The position numbers and the translations under genes were made by a program. Of a stretch of 64,000 nucleotides of DNA, positions 1 to 10,090 are shown piece after piece (positions within the stretch are counted from its first letter, which is position 1; the number at the start of each line of letters is the position of its first letter). Origin of the DNA: Castor canadensis (taxonomy: Eukaryota; Chordata; Mammalia; Rodentia; Castoridae). The stretch spans positions 56,766,638-56,830,637 of the forward strand of contig NC_133398.1 in NCBI RefSeq assembly GCF_047511655.1. Reading direction: 5' to 3'. Below the pieces are notes generated by a model that was not told the DNA's origin, searched no databases, and saw only the letters and a program-made list of their open reading frames with translations.

Positions 1-600
1 TCAACAGGTTTCAGTGTTCCACATTCATACGTCAACATATTCATAGAAAATACATCAACCATATTCACTCTTCTTGACCCTGTTCATATACCCTCTCCCT
101 CCCAATAGTACCTTCTCCTTCACATGACTTGTTTCACATCCCTTTCCTCTTGTTATCATGTTTTAAAGACTAGATTACACATACAAAAGAGAACATGCAA
201 TATTTGACTTTCTCAGTCTGGCTTATTTCACTTAATGTGATGATCTCTAGTTTCACCCATTTTCTTGCAAAAGACATAATTTCATTCTTCTTTATAGCTG
301 AATAATACTCCCTTGTATATGTATACCACATTTTCTTTATCCATTCAATTGGTTGATGGGTATCTAGTCTGATTCCAGAGCTTGGAAATTGTGCTGCTAT
401 AAACATGGGTGTGCAGGTATCATGGCTGTGTGTTGACTTACATTCTTCCACGTATATGTCCAGAAGTGGAATAGCAGTATCATATGGAAGTTTTATCTCT
501 GGCTTTTAAGGACTCTCCATACTGATTTCCAAGAGACTGCACTAATTTATATTCCCACCAATAGTGTATAAGGCTTTCCTTTTCTCTCACATCCATATTG
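1..600 (-). repeat. Old L1 3' part, antisense
   Basis: A minus-strand frame (170-451) reads [30 protein letters not shown] and KKNEIMSFARKW, matching the ORF2 C-terminus. The flanks follow L1 order on both sides. The copy runs off the left edge and is mutated, so it is older than the L1 at 41109. L1-like sequence (GATAGAATTGTTCACTG) may extend to about 740. Confidence 0.85.
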
Positions 601-900
601 TAGCATATACCTGTATTTAATGTCTTTTTATGGTTGAATGATATTTTATTTAGATTATGCTACATTTTGTTTATTCATCAGTTGATAGAATTGTTCACTG
701 TTGTCTTATTATTGTTTGCTCGAGTGGACTTGTACAACTTTATTTCTTTAAAGAAATTTTGTAAGGTTTGGGAAAGAAGCAAAGAAAAATATGTGTTCAA
801 TCAGCTATATATTTAGCCCATAGTGTATGCCATTGTTTTAAAATTAATGATACATATAGATTATACTTCTCCTGCTAGACAATTACAAAAACAAAAAATT

Positions 901-987
901 GGGTTGGTAGAGTGGCTCAGGTGGTAGAGTGCCTTCCTAGCAAGTGTGAAGCCTTGAGTTTAAACCCCAGTACCACAAAAACAAGAC
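901..987 (+). repeat. ID-type SINE
   Basis: AGTGGCTCAGGTGGTAGAGT, CTAGCAAGTGTGAAGCC and GTACCACAAAAAC: a tRNA-derived ID element with an A-rich tail. It keeps the polymerase III A-box-like GTGGCTCAGGTGG. Confidence 0.9.
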
Positions 988-1589
988 AAAATTGAACTTA
1001 CATAGCACAAATTAGCATTGACCTTGCTGTCTAACAGACCACAATCAAAAGCAATAAGTAATAGCTTATGCTGATAATAAAAGTGCCTGTATCATATGGA
1101 CTTTAATGTGCTGAAATTGTCTTACCAATAGCACCTTTTAACTATTTGATTCATATTTCTCTGCTTTTACTTTTTAATTTAGTATAATTATATGTTATGT
1201 TATCATGAACACAAACTACAAAGAATTGGCTCATCCCAGAAGCTTTAGTTACTGGAAGTCTTGGAGTCTCTGGTTTAACAGCTTCCTCTCCCTCCAGCAT
1301 CTGGGTGGTATAATTGATTGGGTTCTAGCAGACATTGCTAGCTCTATTTCATTGGAAATATGACCTCGGATGATTTTAAAAATTTCATAATTATTAAGTC
1401 CTTTGTAATTCATTGCCAAAGCAACATTGTAACAATATTAATAGAAATCAAATGCAAAAAAATCATCTACGAACCCTCAATTATGACAAATTAGGAGTTT
1501 TTAATGTTCCCATTTAGTCTTATGTATTTGCATTTCTAATGTTTACATAATTATAATAATTTAGATAGGTACAATTTAATATTCTGCAT
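988..1589. other. Unassigned intergenic sequence
   Basis: AT-rich; no gene, RNA or repeat that I recognise. Confidence 0.5.
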
Positions 1590-2350
1590 TATTTCACACA
1601 CATTGTATCATAAGCATTTCATTTTATTACTTTAAAAACCTCACAATCATCTCTTGGTGGTAAATTACATTTCATTATGTGGACATACCATAATTTACTT
1701 ACTAATTCTCCTAAGGTTAAGCATTTGGGTTGATTTCAGTTCTGTTAAGTAACTGTGATATTTGAATGGGGTAATTAACACATATTTAGGGAAAAATAGC
1801 CTTGATTATAGATCATAGTTTTTTATCCCAGATAAGCCTGCAGTCTATTTTTGGCTCACCATTAGCTTTGTGGCCTTGGGTCAGTTGCCTTATATTTATT
1901 TTTTAAGTACAACATTTGATTGATGTCTCTTATATACAGTAAGATTTAAAGATCTTAAATGCATAATTTAATATATTTTTACATACCTATATAACTATGT
2001 GACCATGTACATGCCCCCAGATATAATCAGTATCCTGATTTCTAGAATTATGAATTAATTTTGTATTTTAAAATTCATATAGATGGAATCATACAGAATG
2101 TATTTTTTGCCTGTTTTGTTCAATGAAGTGCTATTGAAATCCATCCATGTTGTGTATCAGTTTGAACATTTGTTACTTCCAAATTTCTGGGTAGTATTGC
2201 ATTGTACAGTTATGCTAATGGACATCTGTGTTGTTTCTGTAGAGCTGCTATGACTATTTTTATACAAGTCTTTTTTGTAGATGCATGCTTTCAGTTGTCT
2301 TGGGTGTACATCTAAGAGTGGAATTGTTGTGTCCTAGACTAAATGCAGTT
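1590..2350 (-). repeat. Ancient L1 fragments, antisense
   Basis: Phrases such as AGATGGAATCATACAGAATG, GAAATCCATCCATGTTGTG and CTAAGAGTGGAATTGTTGTG follow ancient L1 3' order on the minus strand from about 2040. A weaker section at 1590-1770 may belong to the same or another old copy. Confidence 0.6.
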
Positions 2351-2419
2351 GATGAAGTTGAGAAATATGAACAATGTGACATAATCCCAATACTGAATGG
2401 TTGGAAAATGTGCCAAGAA

Positions 2420-2530
2420 CTGACTTGGGTAAATCTTTTAATCTTTCTAAACCTTAGTTTCATAAACTCCAAAGAATAGATAATACCTGTCATGGAGGGT
2501 TGATATGATAAGGAAAATACAAAAGAAGCA
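2420..2530 (+). repeat. MIR SINE fragment
   Basis: AATCTTTCTAAACCTTAG, AATAGATAATACCTGTC and GGTTGATATGATAAGG follow MIR order. Confidence 0.5.
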
Positions 2531-3559
2531 TAAAGTACCTCCCAGAGAATCCGGAACATAAGATGGCATTTACCACACGTGAGCTCTGATGGTGGTGATG
2601 ATATAAAGAAGACAATGGTGATATAATTTCTTCATATGCACTGATGGGTAGACTTGATGAGTTAAAATATTTATACAGCTGACCTCTGTCCCTCACCTGG
2701 AAAGAAAGAGTGAAAATTTCCTAGAACGTCTCCTATGGTTTTCAATAGGATTTCATCATCTCGCCTCTGAGAACTTAATTTAATTTTCTATTTGCTTTAA
2801 ATGTCTCCTGGAGACGTTAATTGTTGTCGGGCCTGGGAACCACTGCCCAGCAGAAGGGCTTTGCCACCATCCAGTTTTCCAAGAGAGCAGGTATGTTGCA
2901 TTTCTTCTTCAGTCCTCTCTGTGCTGAAAACTTCACCACAATCACCAAGACAGCCCCTCAGACTGATGTTTTAGTGTTGAGCGTCCTCTTCCCTTTGCCC
3001 TGTGTTTATCTTATGAATCTCTAGTTACTGATTTTAGAGGTATGTTTATGTTCCTAAATTGTTGCTTGGGTTCAGCATGCACCATCAGTCTTGTCCACCT
3101 GGCTCCTTATCAACATTTTCTTCTTATTTCTTCCTTTGTTTTTACTTTTTTGCATTTAAAATAAACACAAGTATGGCAAACTCCTACAGCCTCTGGCAGC
3201 TGGCAGCCTGCATGCTTAGCTGATCCTCCCTCGGAGGTGCAGATCACACTGGCAGACTGTTGAAAGTTGTTGTGACTTAAGGAGCAGCTGGGTTTTCTTC
3301 TCTCTGTCTTCTCTTTTAAACTTTACCTTCCCTCTCAATTATCAAAGTAGTATCCGCATACAGAGGCAAGAAGTTTTGAGAGGTGGTTATAATGATTCAC
3401 AAGTTTATTTTGAGCAATTTTCTTTTTCTGTAGTCAATATTCACTTTTAGCACCAGCAATCCCTACATGAATGACCCTGGGATGCTCTGTTCATCTAGGT
3501 CTGTTGCCCCATATGTTAAAGAGAGATGATAAAAACTTAATAAAAAAGTGAGCAAAACC
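2531..3559. other. Unassigned intergenic sequence
   Basis: Only short, unconvincing open frames (such as 2821-3024). No known family recognised. Confidence 0.5.
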
Positions 3560-4290
3560 CATGAAGGATAACCCCTCCTCCCAAAAGATAATAATGGTCA
3601 GTAAACATATAAAATTGTTGAACTTCACTCATGAGAAAAATGTGAATAAATAGCATGCAATTAAAAAGCATGAAAACATACTTCCTTGGTGAGACGGGAA
3701 TGGCAAGCCTGCTTATCCATCACTAGTGAAAATACAAAATGGCGCCATGCTACAGAAAGGAATTTTTCAGTGCCTAGCCAGACTACCAAGGCACTTACAT
3801 TTTGCTACAATAATTCTACTTCAAGGAATTTACTCCAAAGATTTATCAGAACAATAAGAAAATGTATGTGCATATGTTATTCATTTTAGCATTACTCACA
3901 ATTGTGAAATATTGGAAATAACCTAAATACTGAAACTTAGGAAATTTTTATTTAATAAACTATGAAATAGTCATATCATGAAGAACCAGGTAACTAAGAA
4001 AGAAGGAAGATTATTCCATAAATGGAGACAAAGTAATTGCCCTTGGAAAAAGCAAAGTGCAAAGGAATATGTATAGTATGCTACCTTTTGTGTATGAAAC
4101 AAACATAATAAAAAAAGTACAGAAATAATAAATCAGAAACTAATGAGATTGGTTACCAACAGGGAACAATGAGAAAAATAGGAAAGTACAGAAAGTGACA
4201 CTTCACTATATACTTTTGGATAGTTTTGATTTTTGATATCATGCTAATGTTTTTCACTCTAAAAATTTAAATCAACAAGGATGGGGGGAA
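3560..4290 (+). repeat. Ancient L1-derived sequence
   Basis: GTCAGTAAACATATAAAATTG, read with its neighbours, plus CTACTTCAAGGAATTTACTC and AATTGTGAAATATTGGAAAT, resembles the late ORF2 part of old mammalian L1s on the + strand. Heavily decayed. Confidence 0.5.
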
Positions 4291-4649
4291 CACTACAGTC
4301 AAATACAAACAGAAGTAGATAAATGTAAGCTTCAAATGAATAACATAATTACACTGAATGTGAAAAGGAACTAATTCAAGTAACTTTGAACATAGTACTT
4401 TAGTTATCAATTAAAAGAAAATCTTGAACTGTATTTATTTGATTTGCTTTTCATAATGCATGGGTTAGTGATTCTGCAGTTACCTTCTGTGTACATAGGA
4501 CTGAGCAAATGTGTACATATACTGAGTGTGTGAATGACTGGATTTTCACAGTTAGAGAAGAGAGATACAAGTATTAGACAGGGAAAGGCTGGGGACACTG
4601 CTGTAGTGTTTGTTGTTGGATTGCAATTAATTATTAATGTGAATGTCTA

Positions 4650-4745
4650 TACAACTCTATAACACTATGTGCATATATACTTATTTATAATATTTGTATA
4701 TGCAATAATTATGCCTATGTGTACGTATATATACACACATACATG
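4650..4745. repeat. AT-rich low-complexity stretch
   Basis: Mixed TATA, GTATAT and CACA short repeats. Confidence 0.6.
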
Positions 4746-5034
4746 AATGAATGCGTACAAATTTCCTGTCCACTGAAAAGTCTTCAAGAATGGGAACAAG
4801 AGCAATAGATTTTCCCTCTCAAATATTATTCTCCCTTAAAAATAGCTAGTGATGCTTGACGTCACAATTGATTCCAAGACTAGGGAAAAGAAAAACCAAA
4901 AACCAAGATGAGCCTAAAGTATCTTCTTGGATAAAAAGTAAGGGTATACTTAAAAAATAGCAGGAAGCTATTTTAAAGTACCAATAGAATGGATGGAGAT
5001 GTATAATGTTATTTATTAAGAGAATTTGGCACAT

Positions 5035-5498
5035 TAATAATACAGGTTGGGAAGTCCCAAGATCTGCCAAGTGAGCTGGCAAGTTGGAGTCCCAGGAGAG
5101 TTGATGGTGTGATTCCAGTCTGAATCTGAAAGCCTGAGAGCCAGCAGTACCTATGGTGGGGTACCAGTCCAAAGGCCAGCAGACTGAGACCCAGGAAGCG
5201 CCAATGCTTCAGGTAGAATCTGGAAGTAGGAATAACTGATGTCCCAAGCCAAAGGCTGTCAGAAAGGAAGAATTCTCTCTTAGGGAGAGGAAAGTAGTTG
5301 TTGCTGTTGTATTCAAGCCTCCAACAGAATGGATGAAGCACACCCACAATTTTGAGGGCAATCTGCTTTATTAGTCTACTGCTTTAAATGCTAATCTCAC
5401 CCCAAAACGCTCTCAACAGAAACAGCCAGAATAATGTTTGAGCAAATATCTTGGCACCCATGGTCCTGTAAAGCTAACATATAAAATGAATTATCACA
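5035..5498 (-). repeat. MaLR-like LTR, partial
   Basis: It shares AAGTCCCAAGATCTGCC, the repeated GTCTGAATCTGAAAGCC/GAGAGCCAG phrases and the terminal TTATCACA with the family seen at 14311-14833. The start lacks the usual CTCCAGAGAAACAG part. Two open frames on the minus strand here (4846-5347) are fortuitous. Confidence 0.6.
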
Positions 5499-6257
5499 TG
5501 ACCTAAAAACAAGAAAATGAATAATGTTAACAATGGATTATAACTGATTACAGAAAATAAGAATTGTGAACTCCCTAGTGATAAAAAACAAAGTAAAGTA
5601 AAAAAAAAAAAAATCTTCCTTGCAGGAAAAATCCAGGAATGATAGAGTTAGAAGATAACCAATTTGCAAACATCATAGTAATGATTGATTTAGATGAATA
5701 TCTATAAATATTACCTCATCAAGTGAAAGCTTGTGAGTCAATGCTCATACACATTGTCTCAAAGAATAGCAAAAAAGATAGCTTTACAGTGGAGATACCT
5801 GGTTGACATCTTCTGATGTCAATTCAAGTTCAGTAATGGGCAAGTTCAGTAATGGGACAAACCAACATCAGGTACTTCCTTATGTGATGCACTGAAAACA
5901 CAACATCTCACATTGCTGTTCTTGCCCAGAATGAAGACAAACTCAAATTGAGGAGCCATCAAGGAGGTCCACACAAAAATGTTAATGTCATTTTTAAAAA
6001 AGCTGAGAAACTGTTTCAGATTAAATGAGACTCAGGAGCTACAGCGTCTGAATGCAGTGATTGGATCCTGGATCTGAAACAGATTTCTATAAATGAAATT
6101 ATTGGTACAATATGTGAGATATGCTGATTTTGGTCTTTACACTATGGTTATATAACAGAATGCCCTTGTTCTAAGGAAACAGTGGAAGTGTCTAGGAATA
6201 AAAGGACATGATGTGTGCAATTCACCCGTTGTTAAGAAACTGTGTGTGCATATGTGC
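5499..6257. other. Unassigned intergenic sequence
   Basis: Contains an A run at about 5600-5613 and a tandem GTTCAGTAATGGG pair near 5830-5857; otherwise featureless. Confidence 0.5.
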
Positions 6258-6450
6258 ATGGGGGGGGAGGTAGAGGGAGGGGGAGGAAGAGGAAGAGGTG
6301 GTGGGAGAGAAGGAAGTAGAGAGTGGAGAGGGAGATGGAGTGCAACAAAGAAAGGGAGTGGGGAGAGGAGGGAGAGAGGGCCATAGAGAAATGGAGAGAG
6401 AAAGAGGGCCTGGAGAGATGACTGGTGGGAGTGTGGGGGGCGGGGAAGAG
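6258..6450. repeat. Polypurine GA-rich tract
   Basis: About 190 bases that are almost all G and A on the + strand, with G runs of 3-8. Mirror open frames on both strands (6137-6514, 6298-6507) are low-complexity artefacts. Confidence 0.9.
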
Positions 6451-6582
6451 AATGTGGCAAATTGTTATTTGGTAAATCCAAGTAGAGGGTATAGGAGTTA
6501 TTTGTAGTATTCATGCAAGTTTTTGTGAGAAGTTATTCAAAATAGCTTTTAAAGTTTCAAAAAAAAACCAAGGGGCAGGGTG

Positions 6583-6664
6583 ACTGGGTGTGTGGCTCAA
6601 GGGGTAAAGTGCTTGCCTAGTAAGTGCAAGTCCCTGAGTTCAAACTCCAGTACTACAAAAAGGA
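6583..6664 (+). repeat. ID-type SINE
   Basis: GTGTGGCTCAAGGGGTAAAG, TTGCCTAGTAAGTGCAAG and GTTCAAACTCCAGTACTAC show a + strand ID element. Confidence 0.85.
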
Positions 6665-7069
6665 ACAATAAGGAAAAAAAGGAACAATAAAAGTACTTAA
6701 AGTATTGTTACAATGATTAAATTAAATAATCCATAAACAAGGATTAGCACAGAGCCTGACATAGAAGGAAAAACTCAATTGTTAGCTACTATTAATACTA
6801 ATATGACTATAAGAACATATTGACATTTAATCAATATATTAACTGATATCAACACAAAATGTATTCATATCAACATATGTATTAAAGTTAATATGTTGAT
6901 ATTTGATATATAATTACTCTATGGATAACAGCATGTTACACTAAGATCAAATCCCAACACTAATATCAAAAGGCAAATATTATTGCAGCAAATTGAAATA
7001 TTATATAATAAAAATTATTTTATGACTTGCTTTTTTCATTTAAATTATGTCACAAATAATCTGGTTTTT
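6665..7069. other. AT-rich unassigned sequence with a short hairpin
   Basis: A perfect 12-bp inverted repeat, ATATCAACATAT (6867-6878) and ATATGTTGATAT (6891-6902), with a 12-base loop. No gene recognised. Confidence 0.5.
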
Positions 7070-7170
7070 TTTCATTCTATCAATATTTAATGAGCCTGTA
7101 CTTTGTGCTGGGAGCATAGTAACACAGACAATGCAGTTTTCATTCTTCTTTTGCTGAAGATGGAATGAGC
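7070..7170 (-). repeat. L2 3' end fragment, antisense
   Basis: CAATATTTAATGAGCCTGTA, CTTTGTGCTGGGAGCATAG and GAGCAGTAAACA follow the reverse of the L2 3' end. Confidence 0.45.
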
Positions 7171-7444
7171 AGTAAACACACTTTGTAGATTAGAGCATGT
7201 TAAAAATATCTAATTAACCACAACATTTTTGAATTAAAAACATTGTTGTCCTTGGTTAAAAATAAATAAATAAAATAAAAAATAAAACAAGCTGACTATT
7301 TTAAACCTTTGATGAGTGCGTTTCCCTGTGACTGTCCTCACAGAACTAGTTATGTTGAACGAGGTTTGTCTTCCTGAGTTCTCCAAAGTGTCCACAACCT
7401 CAGCTTTTGACTGGCCCCAATCCTCCCCTCTCACCAGAACCAAG

Positions 7445-7995
7445 ATTCTGTCCCCCTATTTTTATTAGTGTATATTTGTTGTACCAGGGGATTCATTGTG
7501 ACAATTCTGAATAGCCTTACATGGTACATTGGTTAGATCACCCCTCTCATATCCCTACTTAAAGCAATTGCAAGAGGTTTCATCCTACTATTAAGTGTAT
7601 GTGTATAAACTCATCAAGCATATTCCCTCTCCTTCTCCTTTGTTCTCTCTCTTCCTCCCACAAGTACCCCTCCCTCACTGTACCTATTTTATAGCCTCTT
7701 TCATTATTAATTCCAAAGTCAACGTTCAAAGATGTTTCTTGGTGTATATCCGCTGTGAATATACTTTTTGGTCAGTTCAACTCCTTCTTTTACTCTCCCT
7801 TACCCCTTCCCTCTCACCCCCCCCCCCCGTTATTCAACAGCTTTCAATACGTATCATTATACTCCTCCACCTGCACAGATGTTATGTATTTCAATATTGT
7901 TGGCTCTCTTTCACTCTCTTTTCTTTTCCTCCTCCCCTGAGTTCCATAGGGTCGTTCCACTATTACAAACATAATAACTTGTTTTTTGATGTATG
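7445..7995 (-). repeat. L1 3' UTR, antisense
   Basis: A CT-rich region, with ATTTTTATTAGTGTATATTTG at its left end and a C run at 7819-7830, resembles the reversed purine-rich 3' UTR of rodent L1s. It differs from the young L1 3' UTR at 41109-41619, so it is another subfamily. Open frames across it are low-complexity artefacts. Confidence 0.55.
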
Positions 7996-8239
7996 ATCAT
8001 TTATTACTTGCATATATTGCAAGTTAAAAGTCTTTGTAGTTTTAGACATTTATATGGTTTACATTTTTCTCTTTTTAATAAATAAATAATACCTTTATGG
8101 TGACAGTATTCTATGTAAAATTGTTTATAAAATAATTTATACAAATTATAAATTTGTGTACATTTTCCTGATGATATAGGACAGGGTCCTTAAAGTGATT
8201 TTGATATCAAAGGGATAGACATTTAAAAACTCTGTAGTT

Positions 8240-9018
8240 GGCACCTGCACACCCATGTTTATTGCGGCACTATTCACAATAGCCAAGTTATGGAAACAGC
8301 CAAGATGCCCCACCACTGACGAATGGATTAAGAAAATGTGGTATCTATACACAATGGAGTTTTATGCAGCCATGAAGAAGAACGAAATGTTATCATTCGC
8401 TGGTAAATGGATGGAATTGGAGAACATCATTCTGAGTGAGGTTAGCCTGGCCCAAAAGACCAAAAATCATATGTTCTCCCTCATATGTGGACATTAGATC
8501 AAGGGCAATCACAACAATGGGATTGGACTTTGAGCACATGATAAAAGCGAGAGCACACAAGGGAGGGGTGAGGATAGGTAAGACACCTAAAAAATTAGCT
8601 AGCATTTTTTGCCCTTAACGCAGAGAAACTAAAGCAGATACCTTAAAGGCAACTGAGGCCAATAGGAAAAGGGGACCAGGAACTAGAGAAAAGGTTAGAT
8701 CAAAAAGAATTAACCTAGAAGGTAACACCCACGCACAGGAAATCAATGTGAGTCAATGCCCTGTATAGCTATCCTTATCTCAACCAGCAAAACCCCTTGT
8801 TCCTTCCTATTATTGCTTATACTCTCTCTACAACCAAATTAGAGATAAGGGCAAAATAGTTTCTGCTGAGTATTGAGGGGGTGGGGGGCAGAGGGAGGGG
8901 GCGGAGTGAGTGGTAAGGGAGGGGGTGGGGGCAGGGGGGAGAAATGACCCAAGCCTTGTATGCACATATGAATAATAAAAGAAAAATAAATAAATAAATA
9001 AAATAAAAATAAAAAAAT
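8240..9018 (+). mobile_element. Young 5'-truncated L1, last ~0.8 kb
   Basis: It starts at the GGCACCTGCAC that corresponds to the last part of ORF2 and runs through the stop, the G-rich 3' UTR (8877-8940), AATAATAAAAG and an AAATA-rich tail. The ORF2 C-terminal segment ([19 protein letters not shown] onward to FSLICGH, 8255-8497) is open and nearly identical to the intact L1 at 41109-46800, so both come from the same young subfamily. Direct repeats flank it: AAAAACTCTGTAGTT at 8225-8239 and AAAAACTCTAGTT at 9019-9031, a target-site duplication with one 2-base difference. 5' truncation is the usual outcome of L1 insertion. Confidence 0.93.
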
Positions 9019-9469
9019 AAAAACTCTAGTTTACTGTGAAAGCCAAATGGCTATTCCAGAGGGAGTCTCTGTTTTCTTTTGCACTAGCAGGGTAGGAATG
9101 TACCAGTCTTGTCTTTCTCTCACCGACATTGCACACTGTCTGTATTTTACTCTTCAGAATCATTTGAATTTCAGGGATTAAACAGTTCTTAGTGGGGAAG
9201 GTCTTTTAATTTTAAAAACCTTTTATGTTATACTTTCTCTATTTTCTGATGTTTTCCTAAGAAGAATTACAGAGAAAAGCAATGAAATAATTCTTTTTTA
9301 AAAATGTAGAAGTGTTTAGTGGTAGACAAAGTAATGAGGGAATGGTTTTGTGGTTTCATTTTCACAAGGAAAAGTGTGCTGGTGTGAAATTTGTCTCTTC
9401 GGATGATTCGACCTAAGATAGACTTTCCAAGAAGGTCTCACATGCTGGATAAGTGGCTTTTGACATAGT

Positions 9470-9622
9470 GAGAACTAAGTTTAAGTCTTGTTATTTTTTG
9501 TTTAGTAGCTTCTAATCTTGAGCAAGTTATTGAGCTTTTCTAATCCCATACTCCCTACGGACAAAATAAGAACAAATGTGCCTTTCTCACAGGACTATTG
9601 GGAAGTTTAAATGAAACTTATG
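9470..9622 (+). repeat. MIR SINE, left part (interrupted)
   Basis: It shows the MIR core order: CTTGAGCAAGTTATTGAGC, then a CT-rich section, ATAAGAACAAATG, and CTCACAGGACTATTGGGAAG followed by TTTAAATGAAAC. It continues at 10044 after the solo LTR. Confidence 0.7.
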
Positions 9623-10039
9623 TGAGCATCATTGGAAATTAAAATGGAGACCAGGCCTGAAGAATCCTGGGCAAAGCCAATTAGGCCTCATCTGTGACCT
9701 CATCCTTCCCTGAATTGCAAACATAAGTGAAACTAACTTGAACTATTTCTTGTAAAAGCCTATAAAAAATTTTAAGGTAACAACCAATCAGAAGCAGGCT
9801 ACAAACTAGGATGTTCCAGTGGGGTAGGCCAAATAAGGCAACTGTAAAACTGACCAATTGAATGTCTGCTTTGCTTTACTTCTGTGTCTGTCTGATAAAA
9901 GTCTCCCTCCCCTCTGTGTTCTCTGGGTGAAGCTCCTGAACCACTTCTGGTTTGGACTCGCCTGATTCCTGAATTGCTGTTTGTTCAAATAATCTCTTGT
10001 GCCTCAGTTTATCTTTTTTAGCATAGACAAAAGGTAACA
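9623..10039 (+). mobile_element. Solo LTR of a class I-type endogenous retrovirus, inserted in a MIR
   Basis: The 417-bp element opens TGAGCATCATTGG and closes AAAGGTAACA, with a 4-bp direct repeat TATG at 9619-9622 and 10040-10043. Four-base duplications are usual for class I ERVs. Inside are CCAAT boxes (AACCAATCAG near 9782, GACCAATTG near 9852), a TATA-like GATAAAAG near 9893 and a CT-rich R/U5 ending in CTCTTGTGCCTCAG. Removing the element and one TATG rejoins a MIR whose two halves read on in consensus order, which supports the boundaries. No internal viral sequence remains. Confidence 0.75.
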
Positions 10040-10043
10040 TATG

Positions 10044-10090
10044 AAATGCTTTATAAATACAAGTATAAAAAATTTATCATGTGACAATAT
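10044..10090 (+). repeat. MIR SINE, right part
   Basis: AAATGCTTTATAAATACAAGT matches the stretch of MIR that follows the sequence at 9622. It is the short remainder of the element split by the LTR. Confidence 0.5.

Noticed and set aside
4846..5347. Minus-strand frames of 108 and 112 codons
   Set aside because: Most of the span lies in an old MaLR-like LTR, which does not encode protein.
6137..6514. Pro/Ser-rich 125-codon frame and its mirror
   Set aside because: Translation of a polypurine/polypyrimidine tract.
6867..6902. Perfect 12-bp inverted repeat
   Set aside because: AT-only apart from two base pairs, in AT-rich DNA; likely chance or an old element, with no transposon ends identified.
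7595..7996. 133-codon + strand frame
   Set aside because: CT-rich antisense L1 3' UTR; low-complexity composition.
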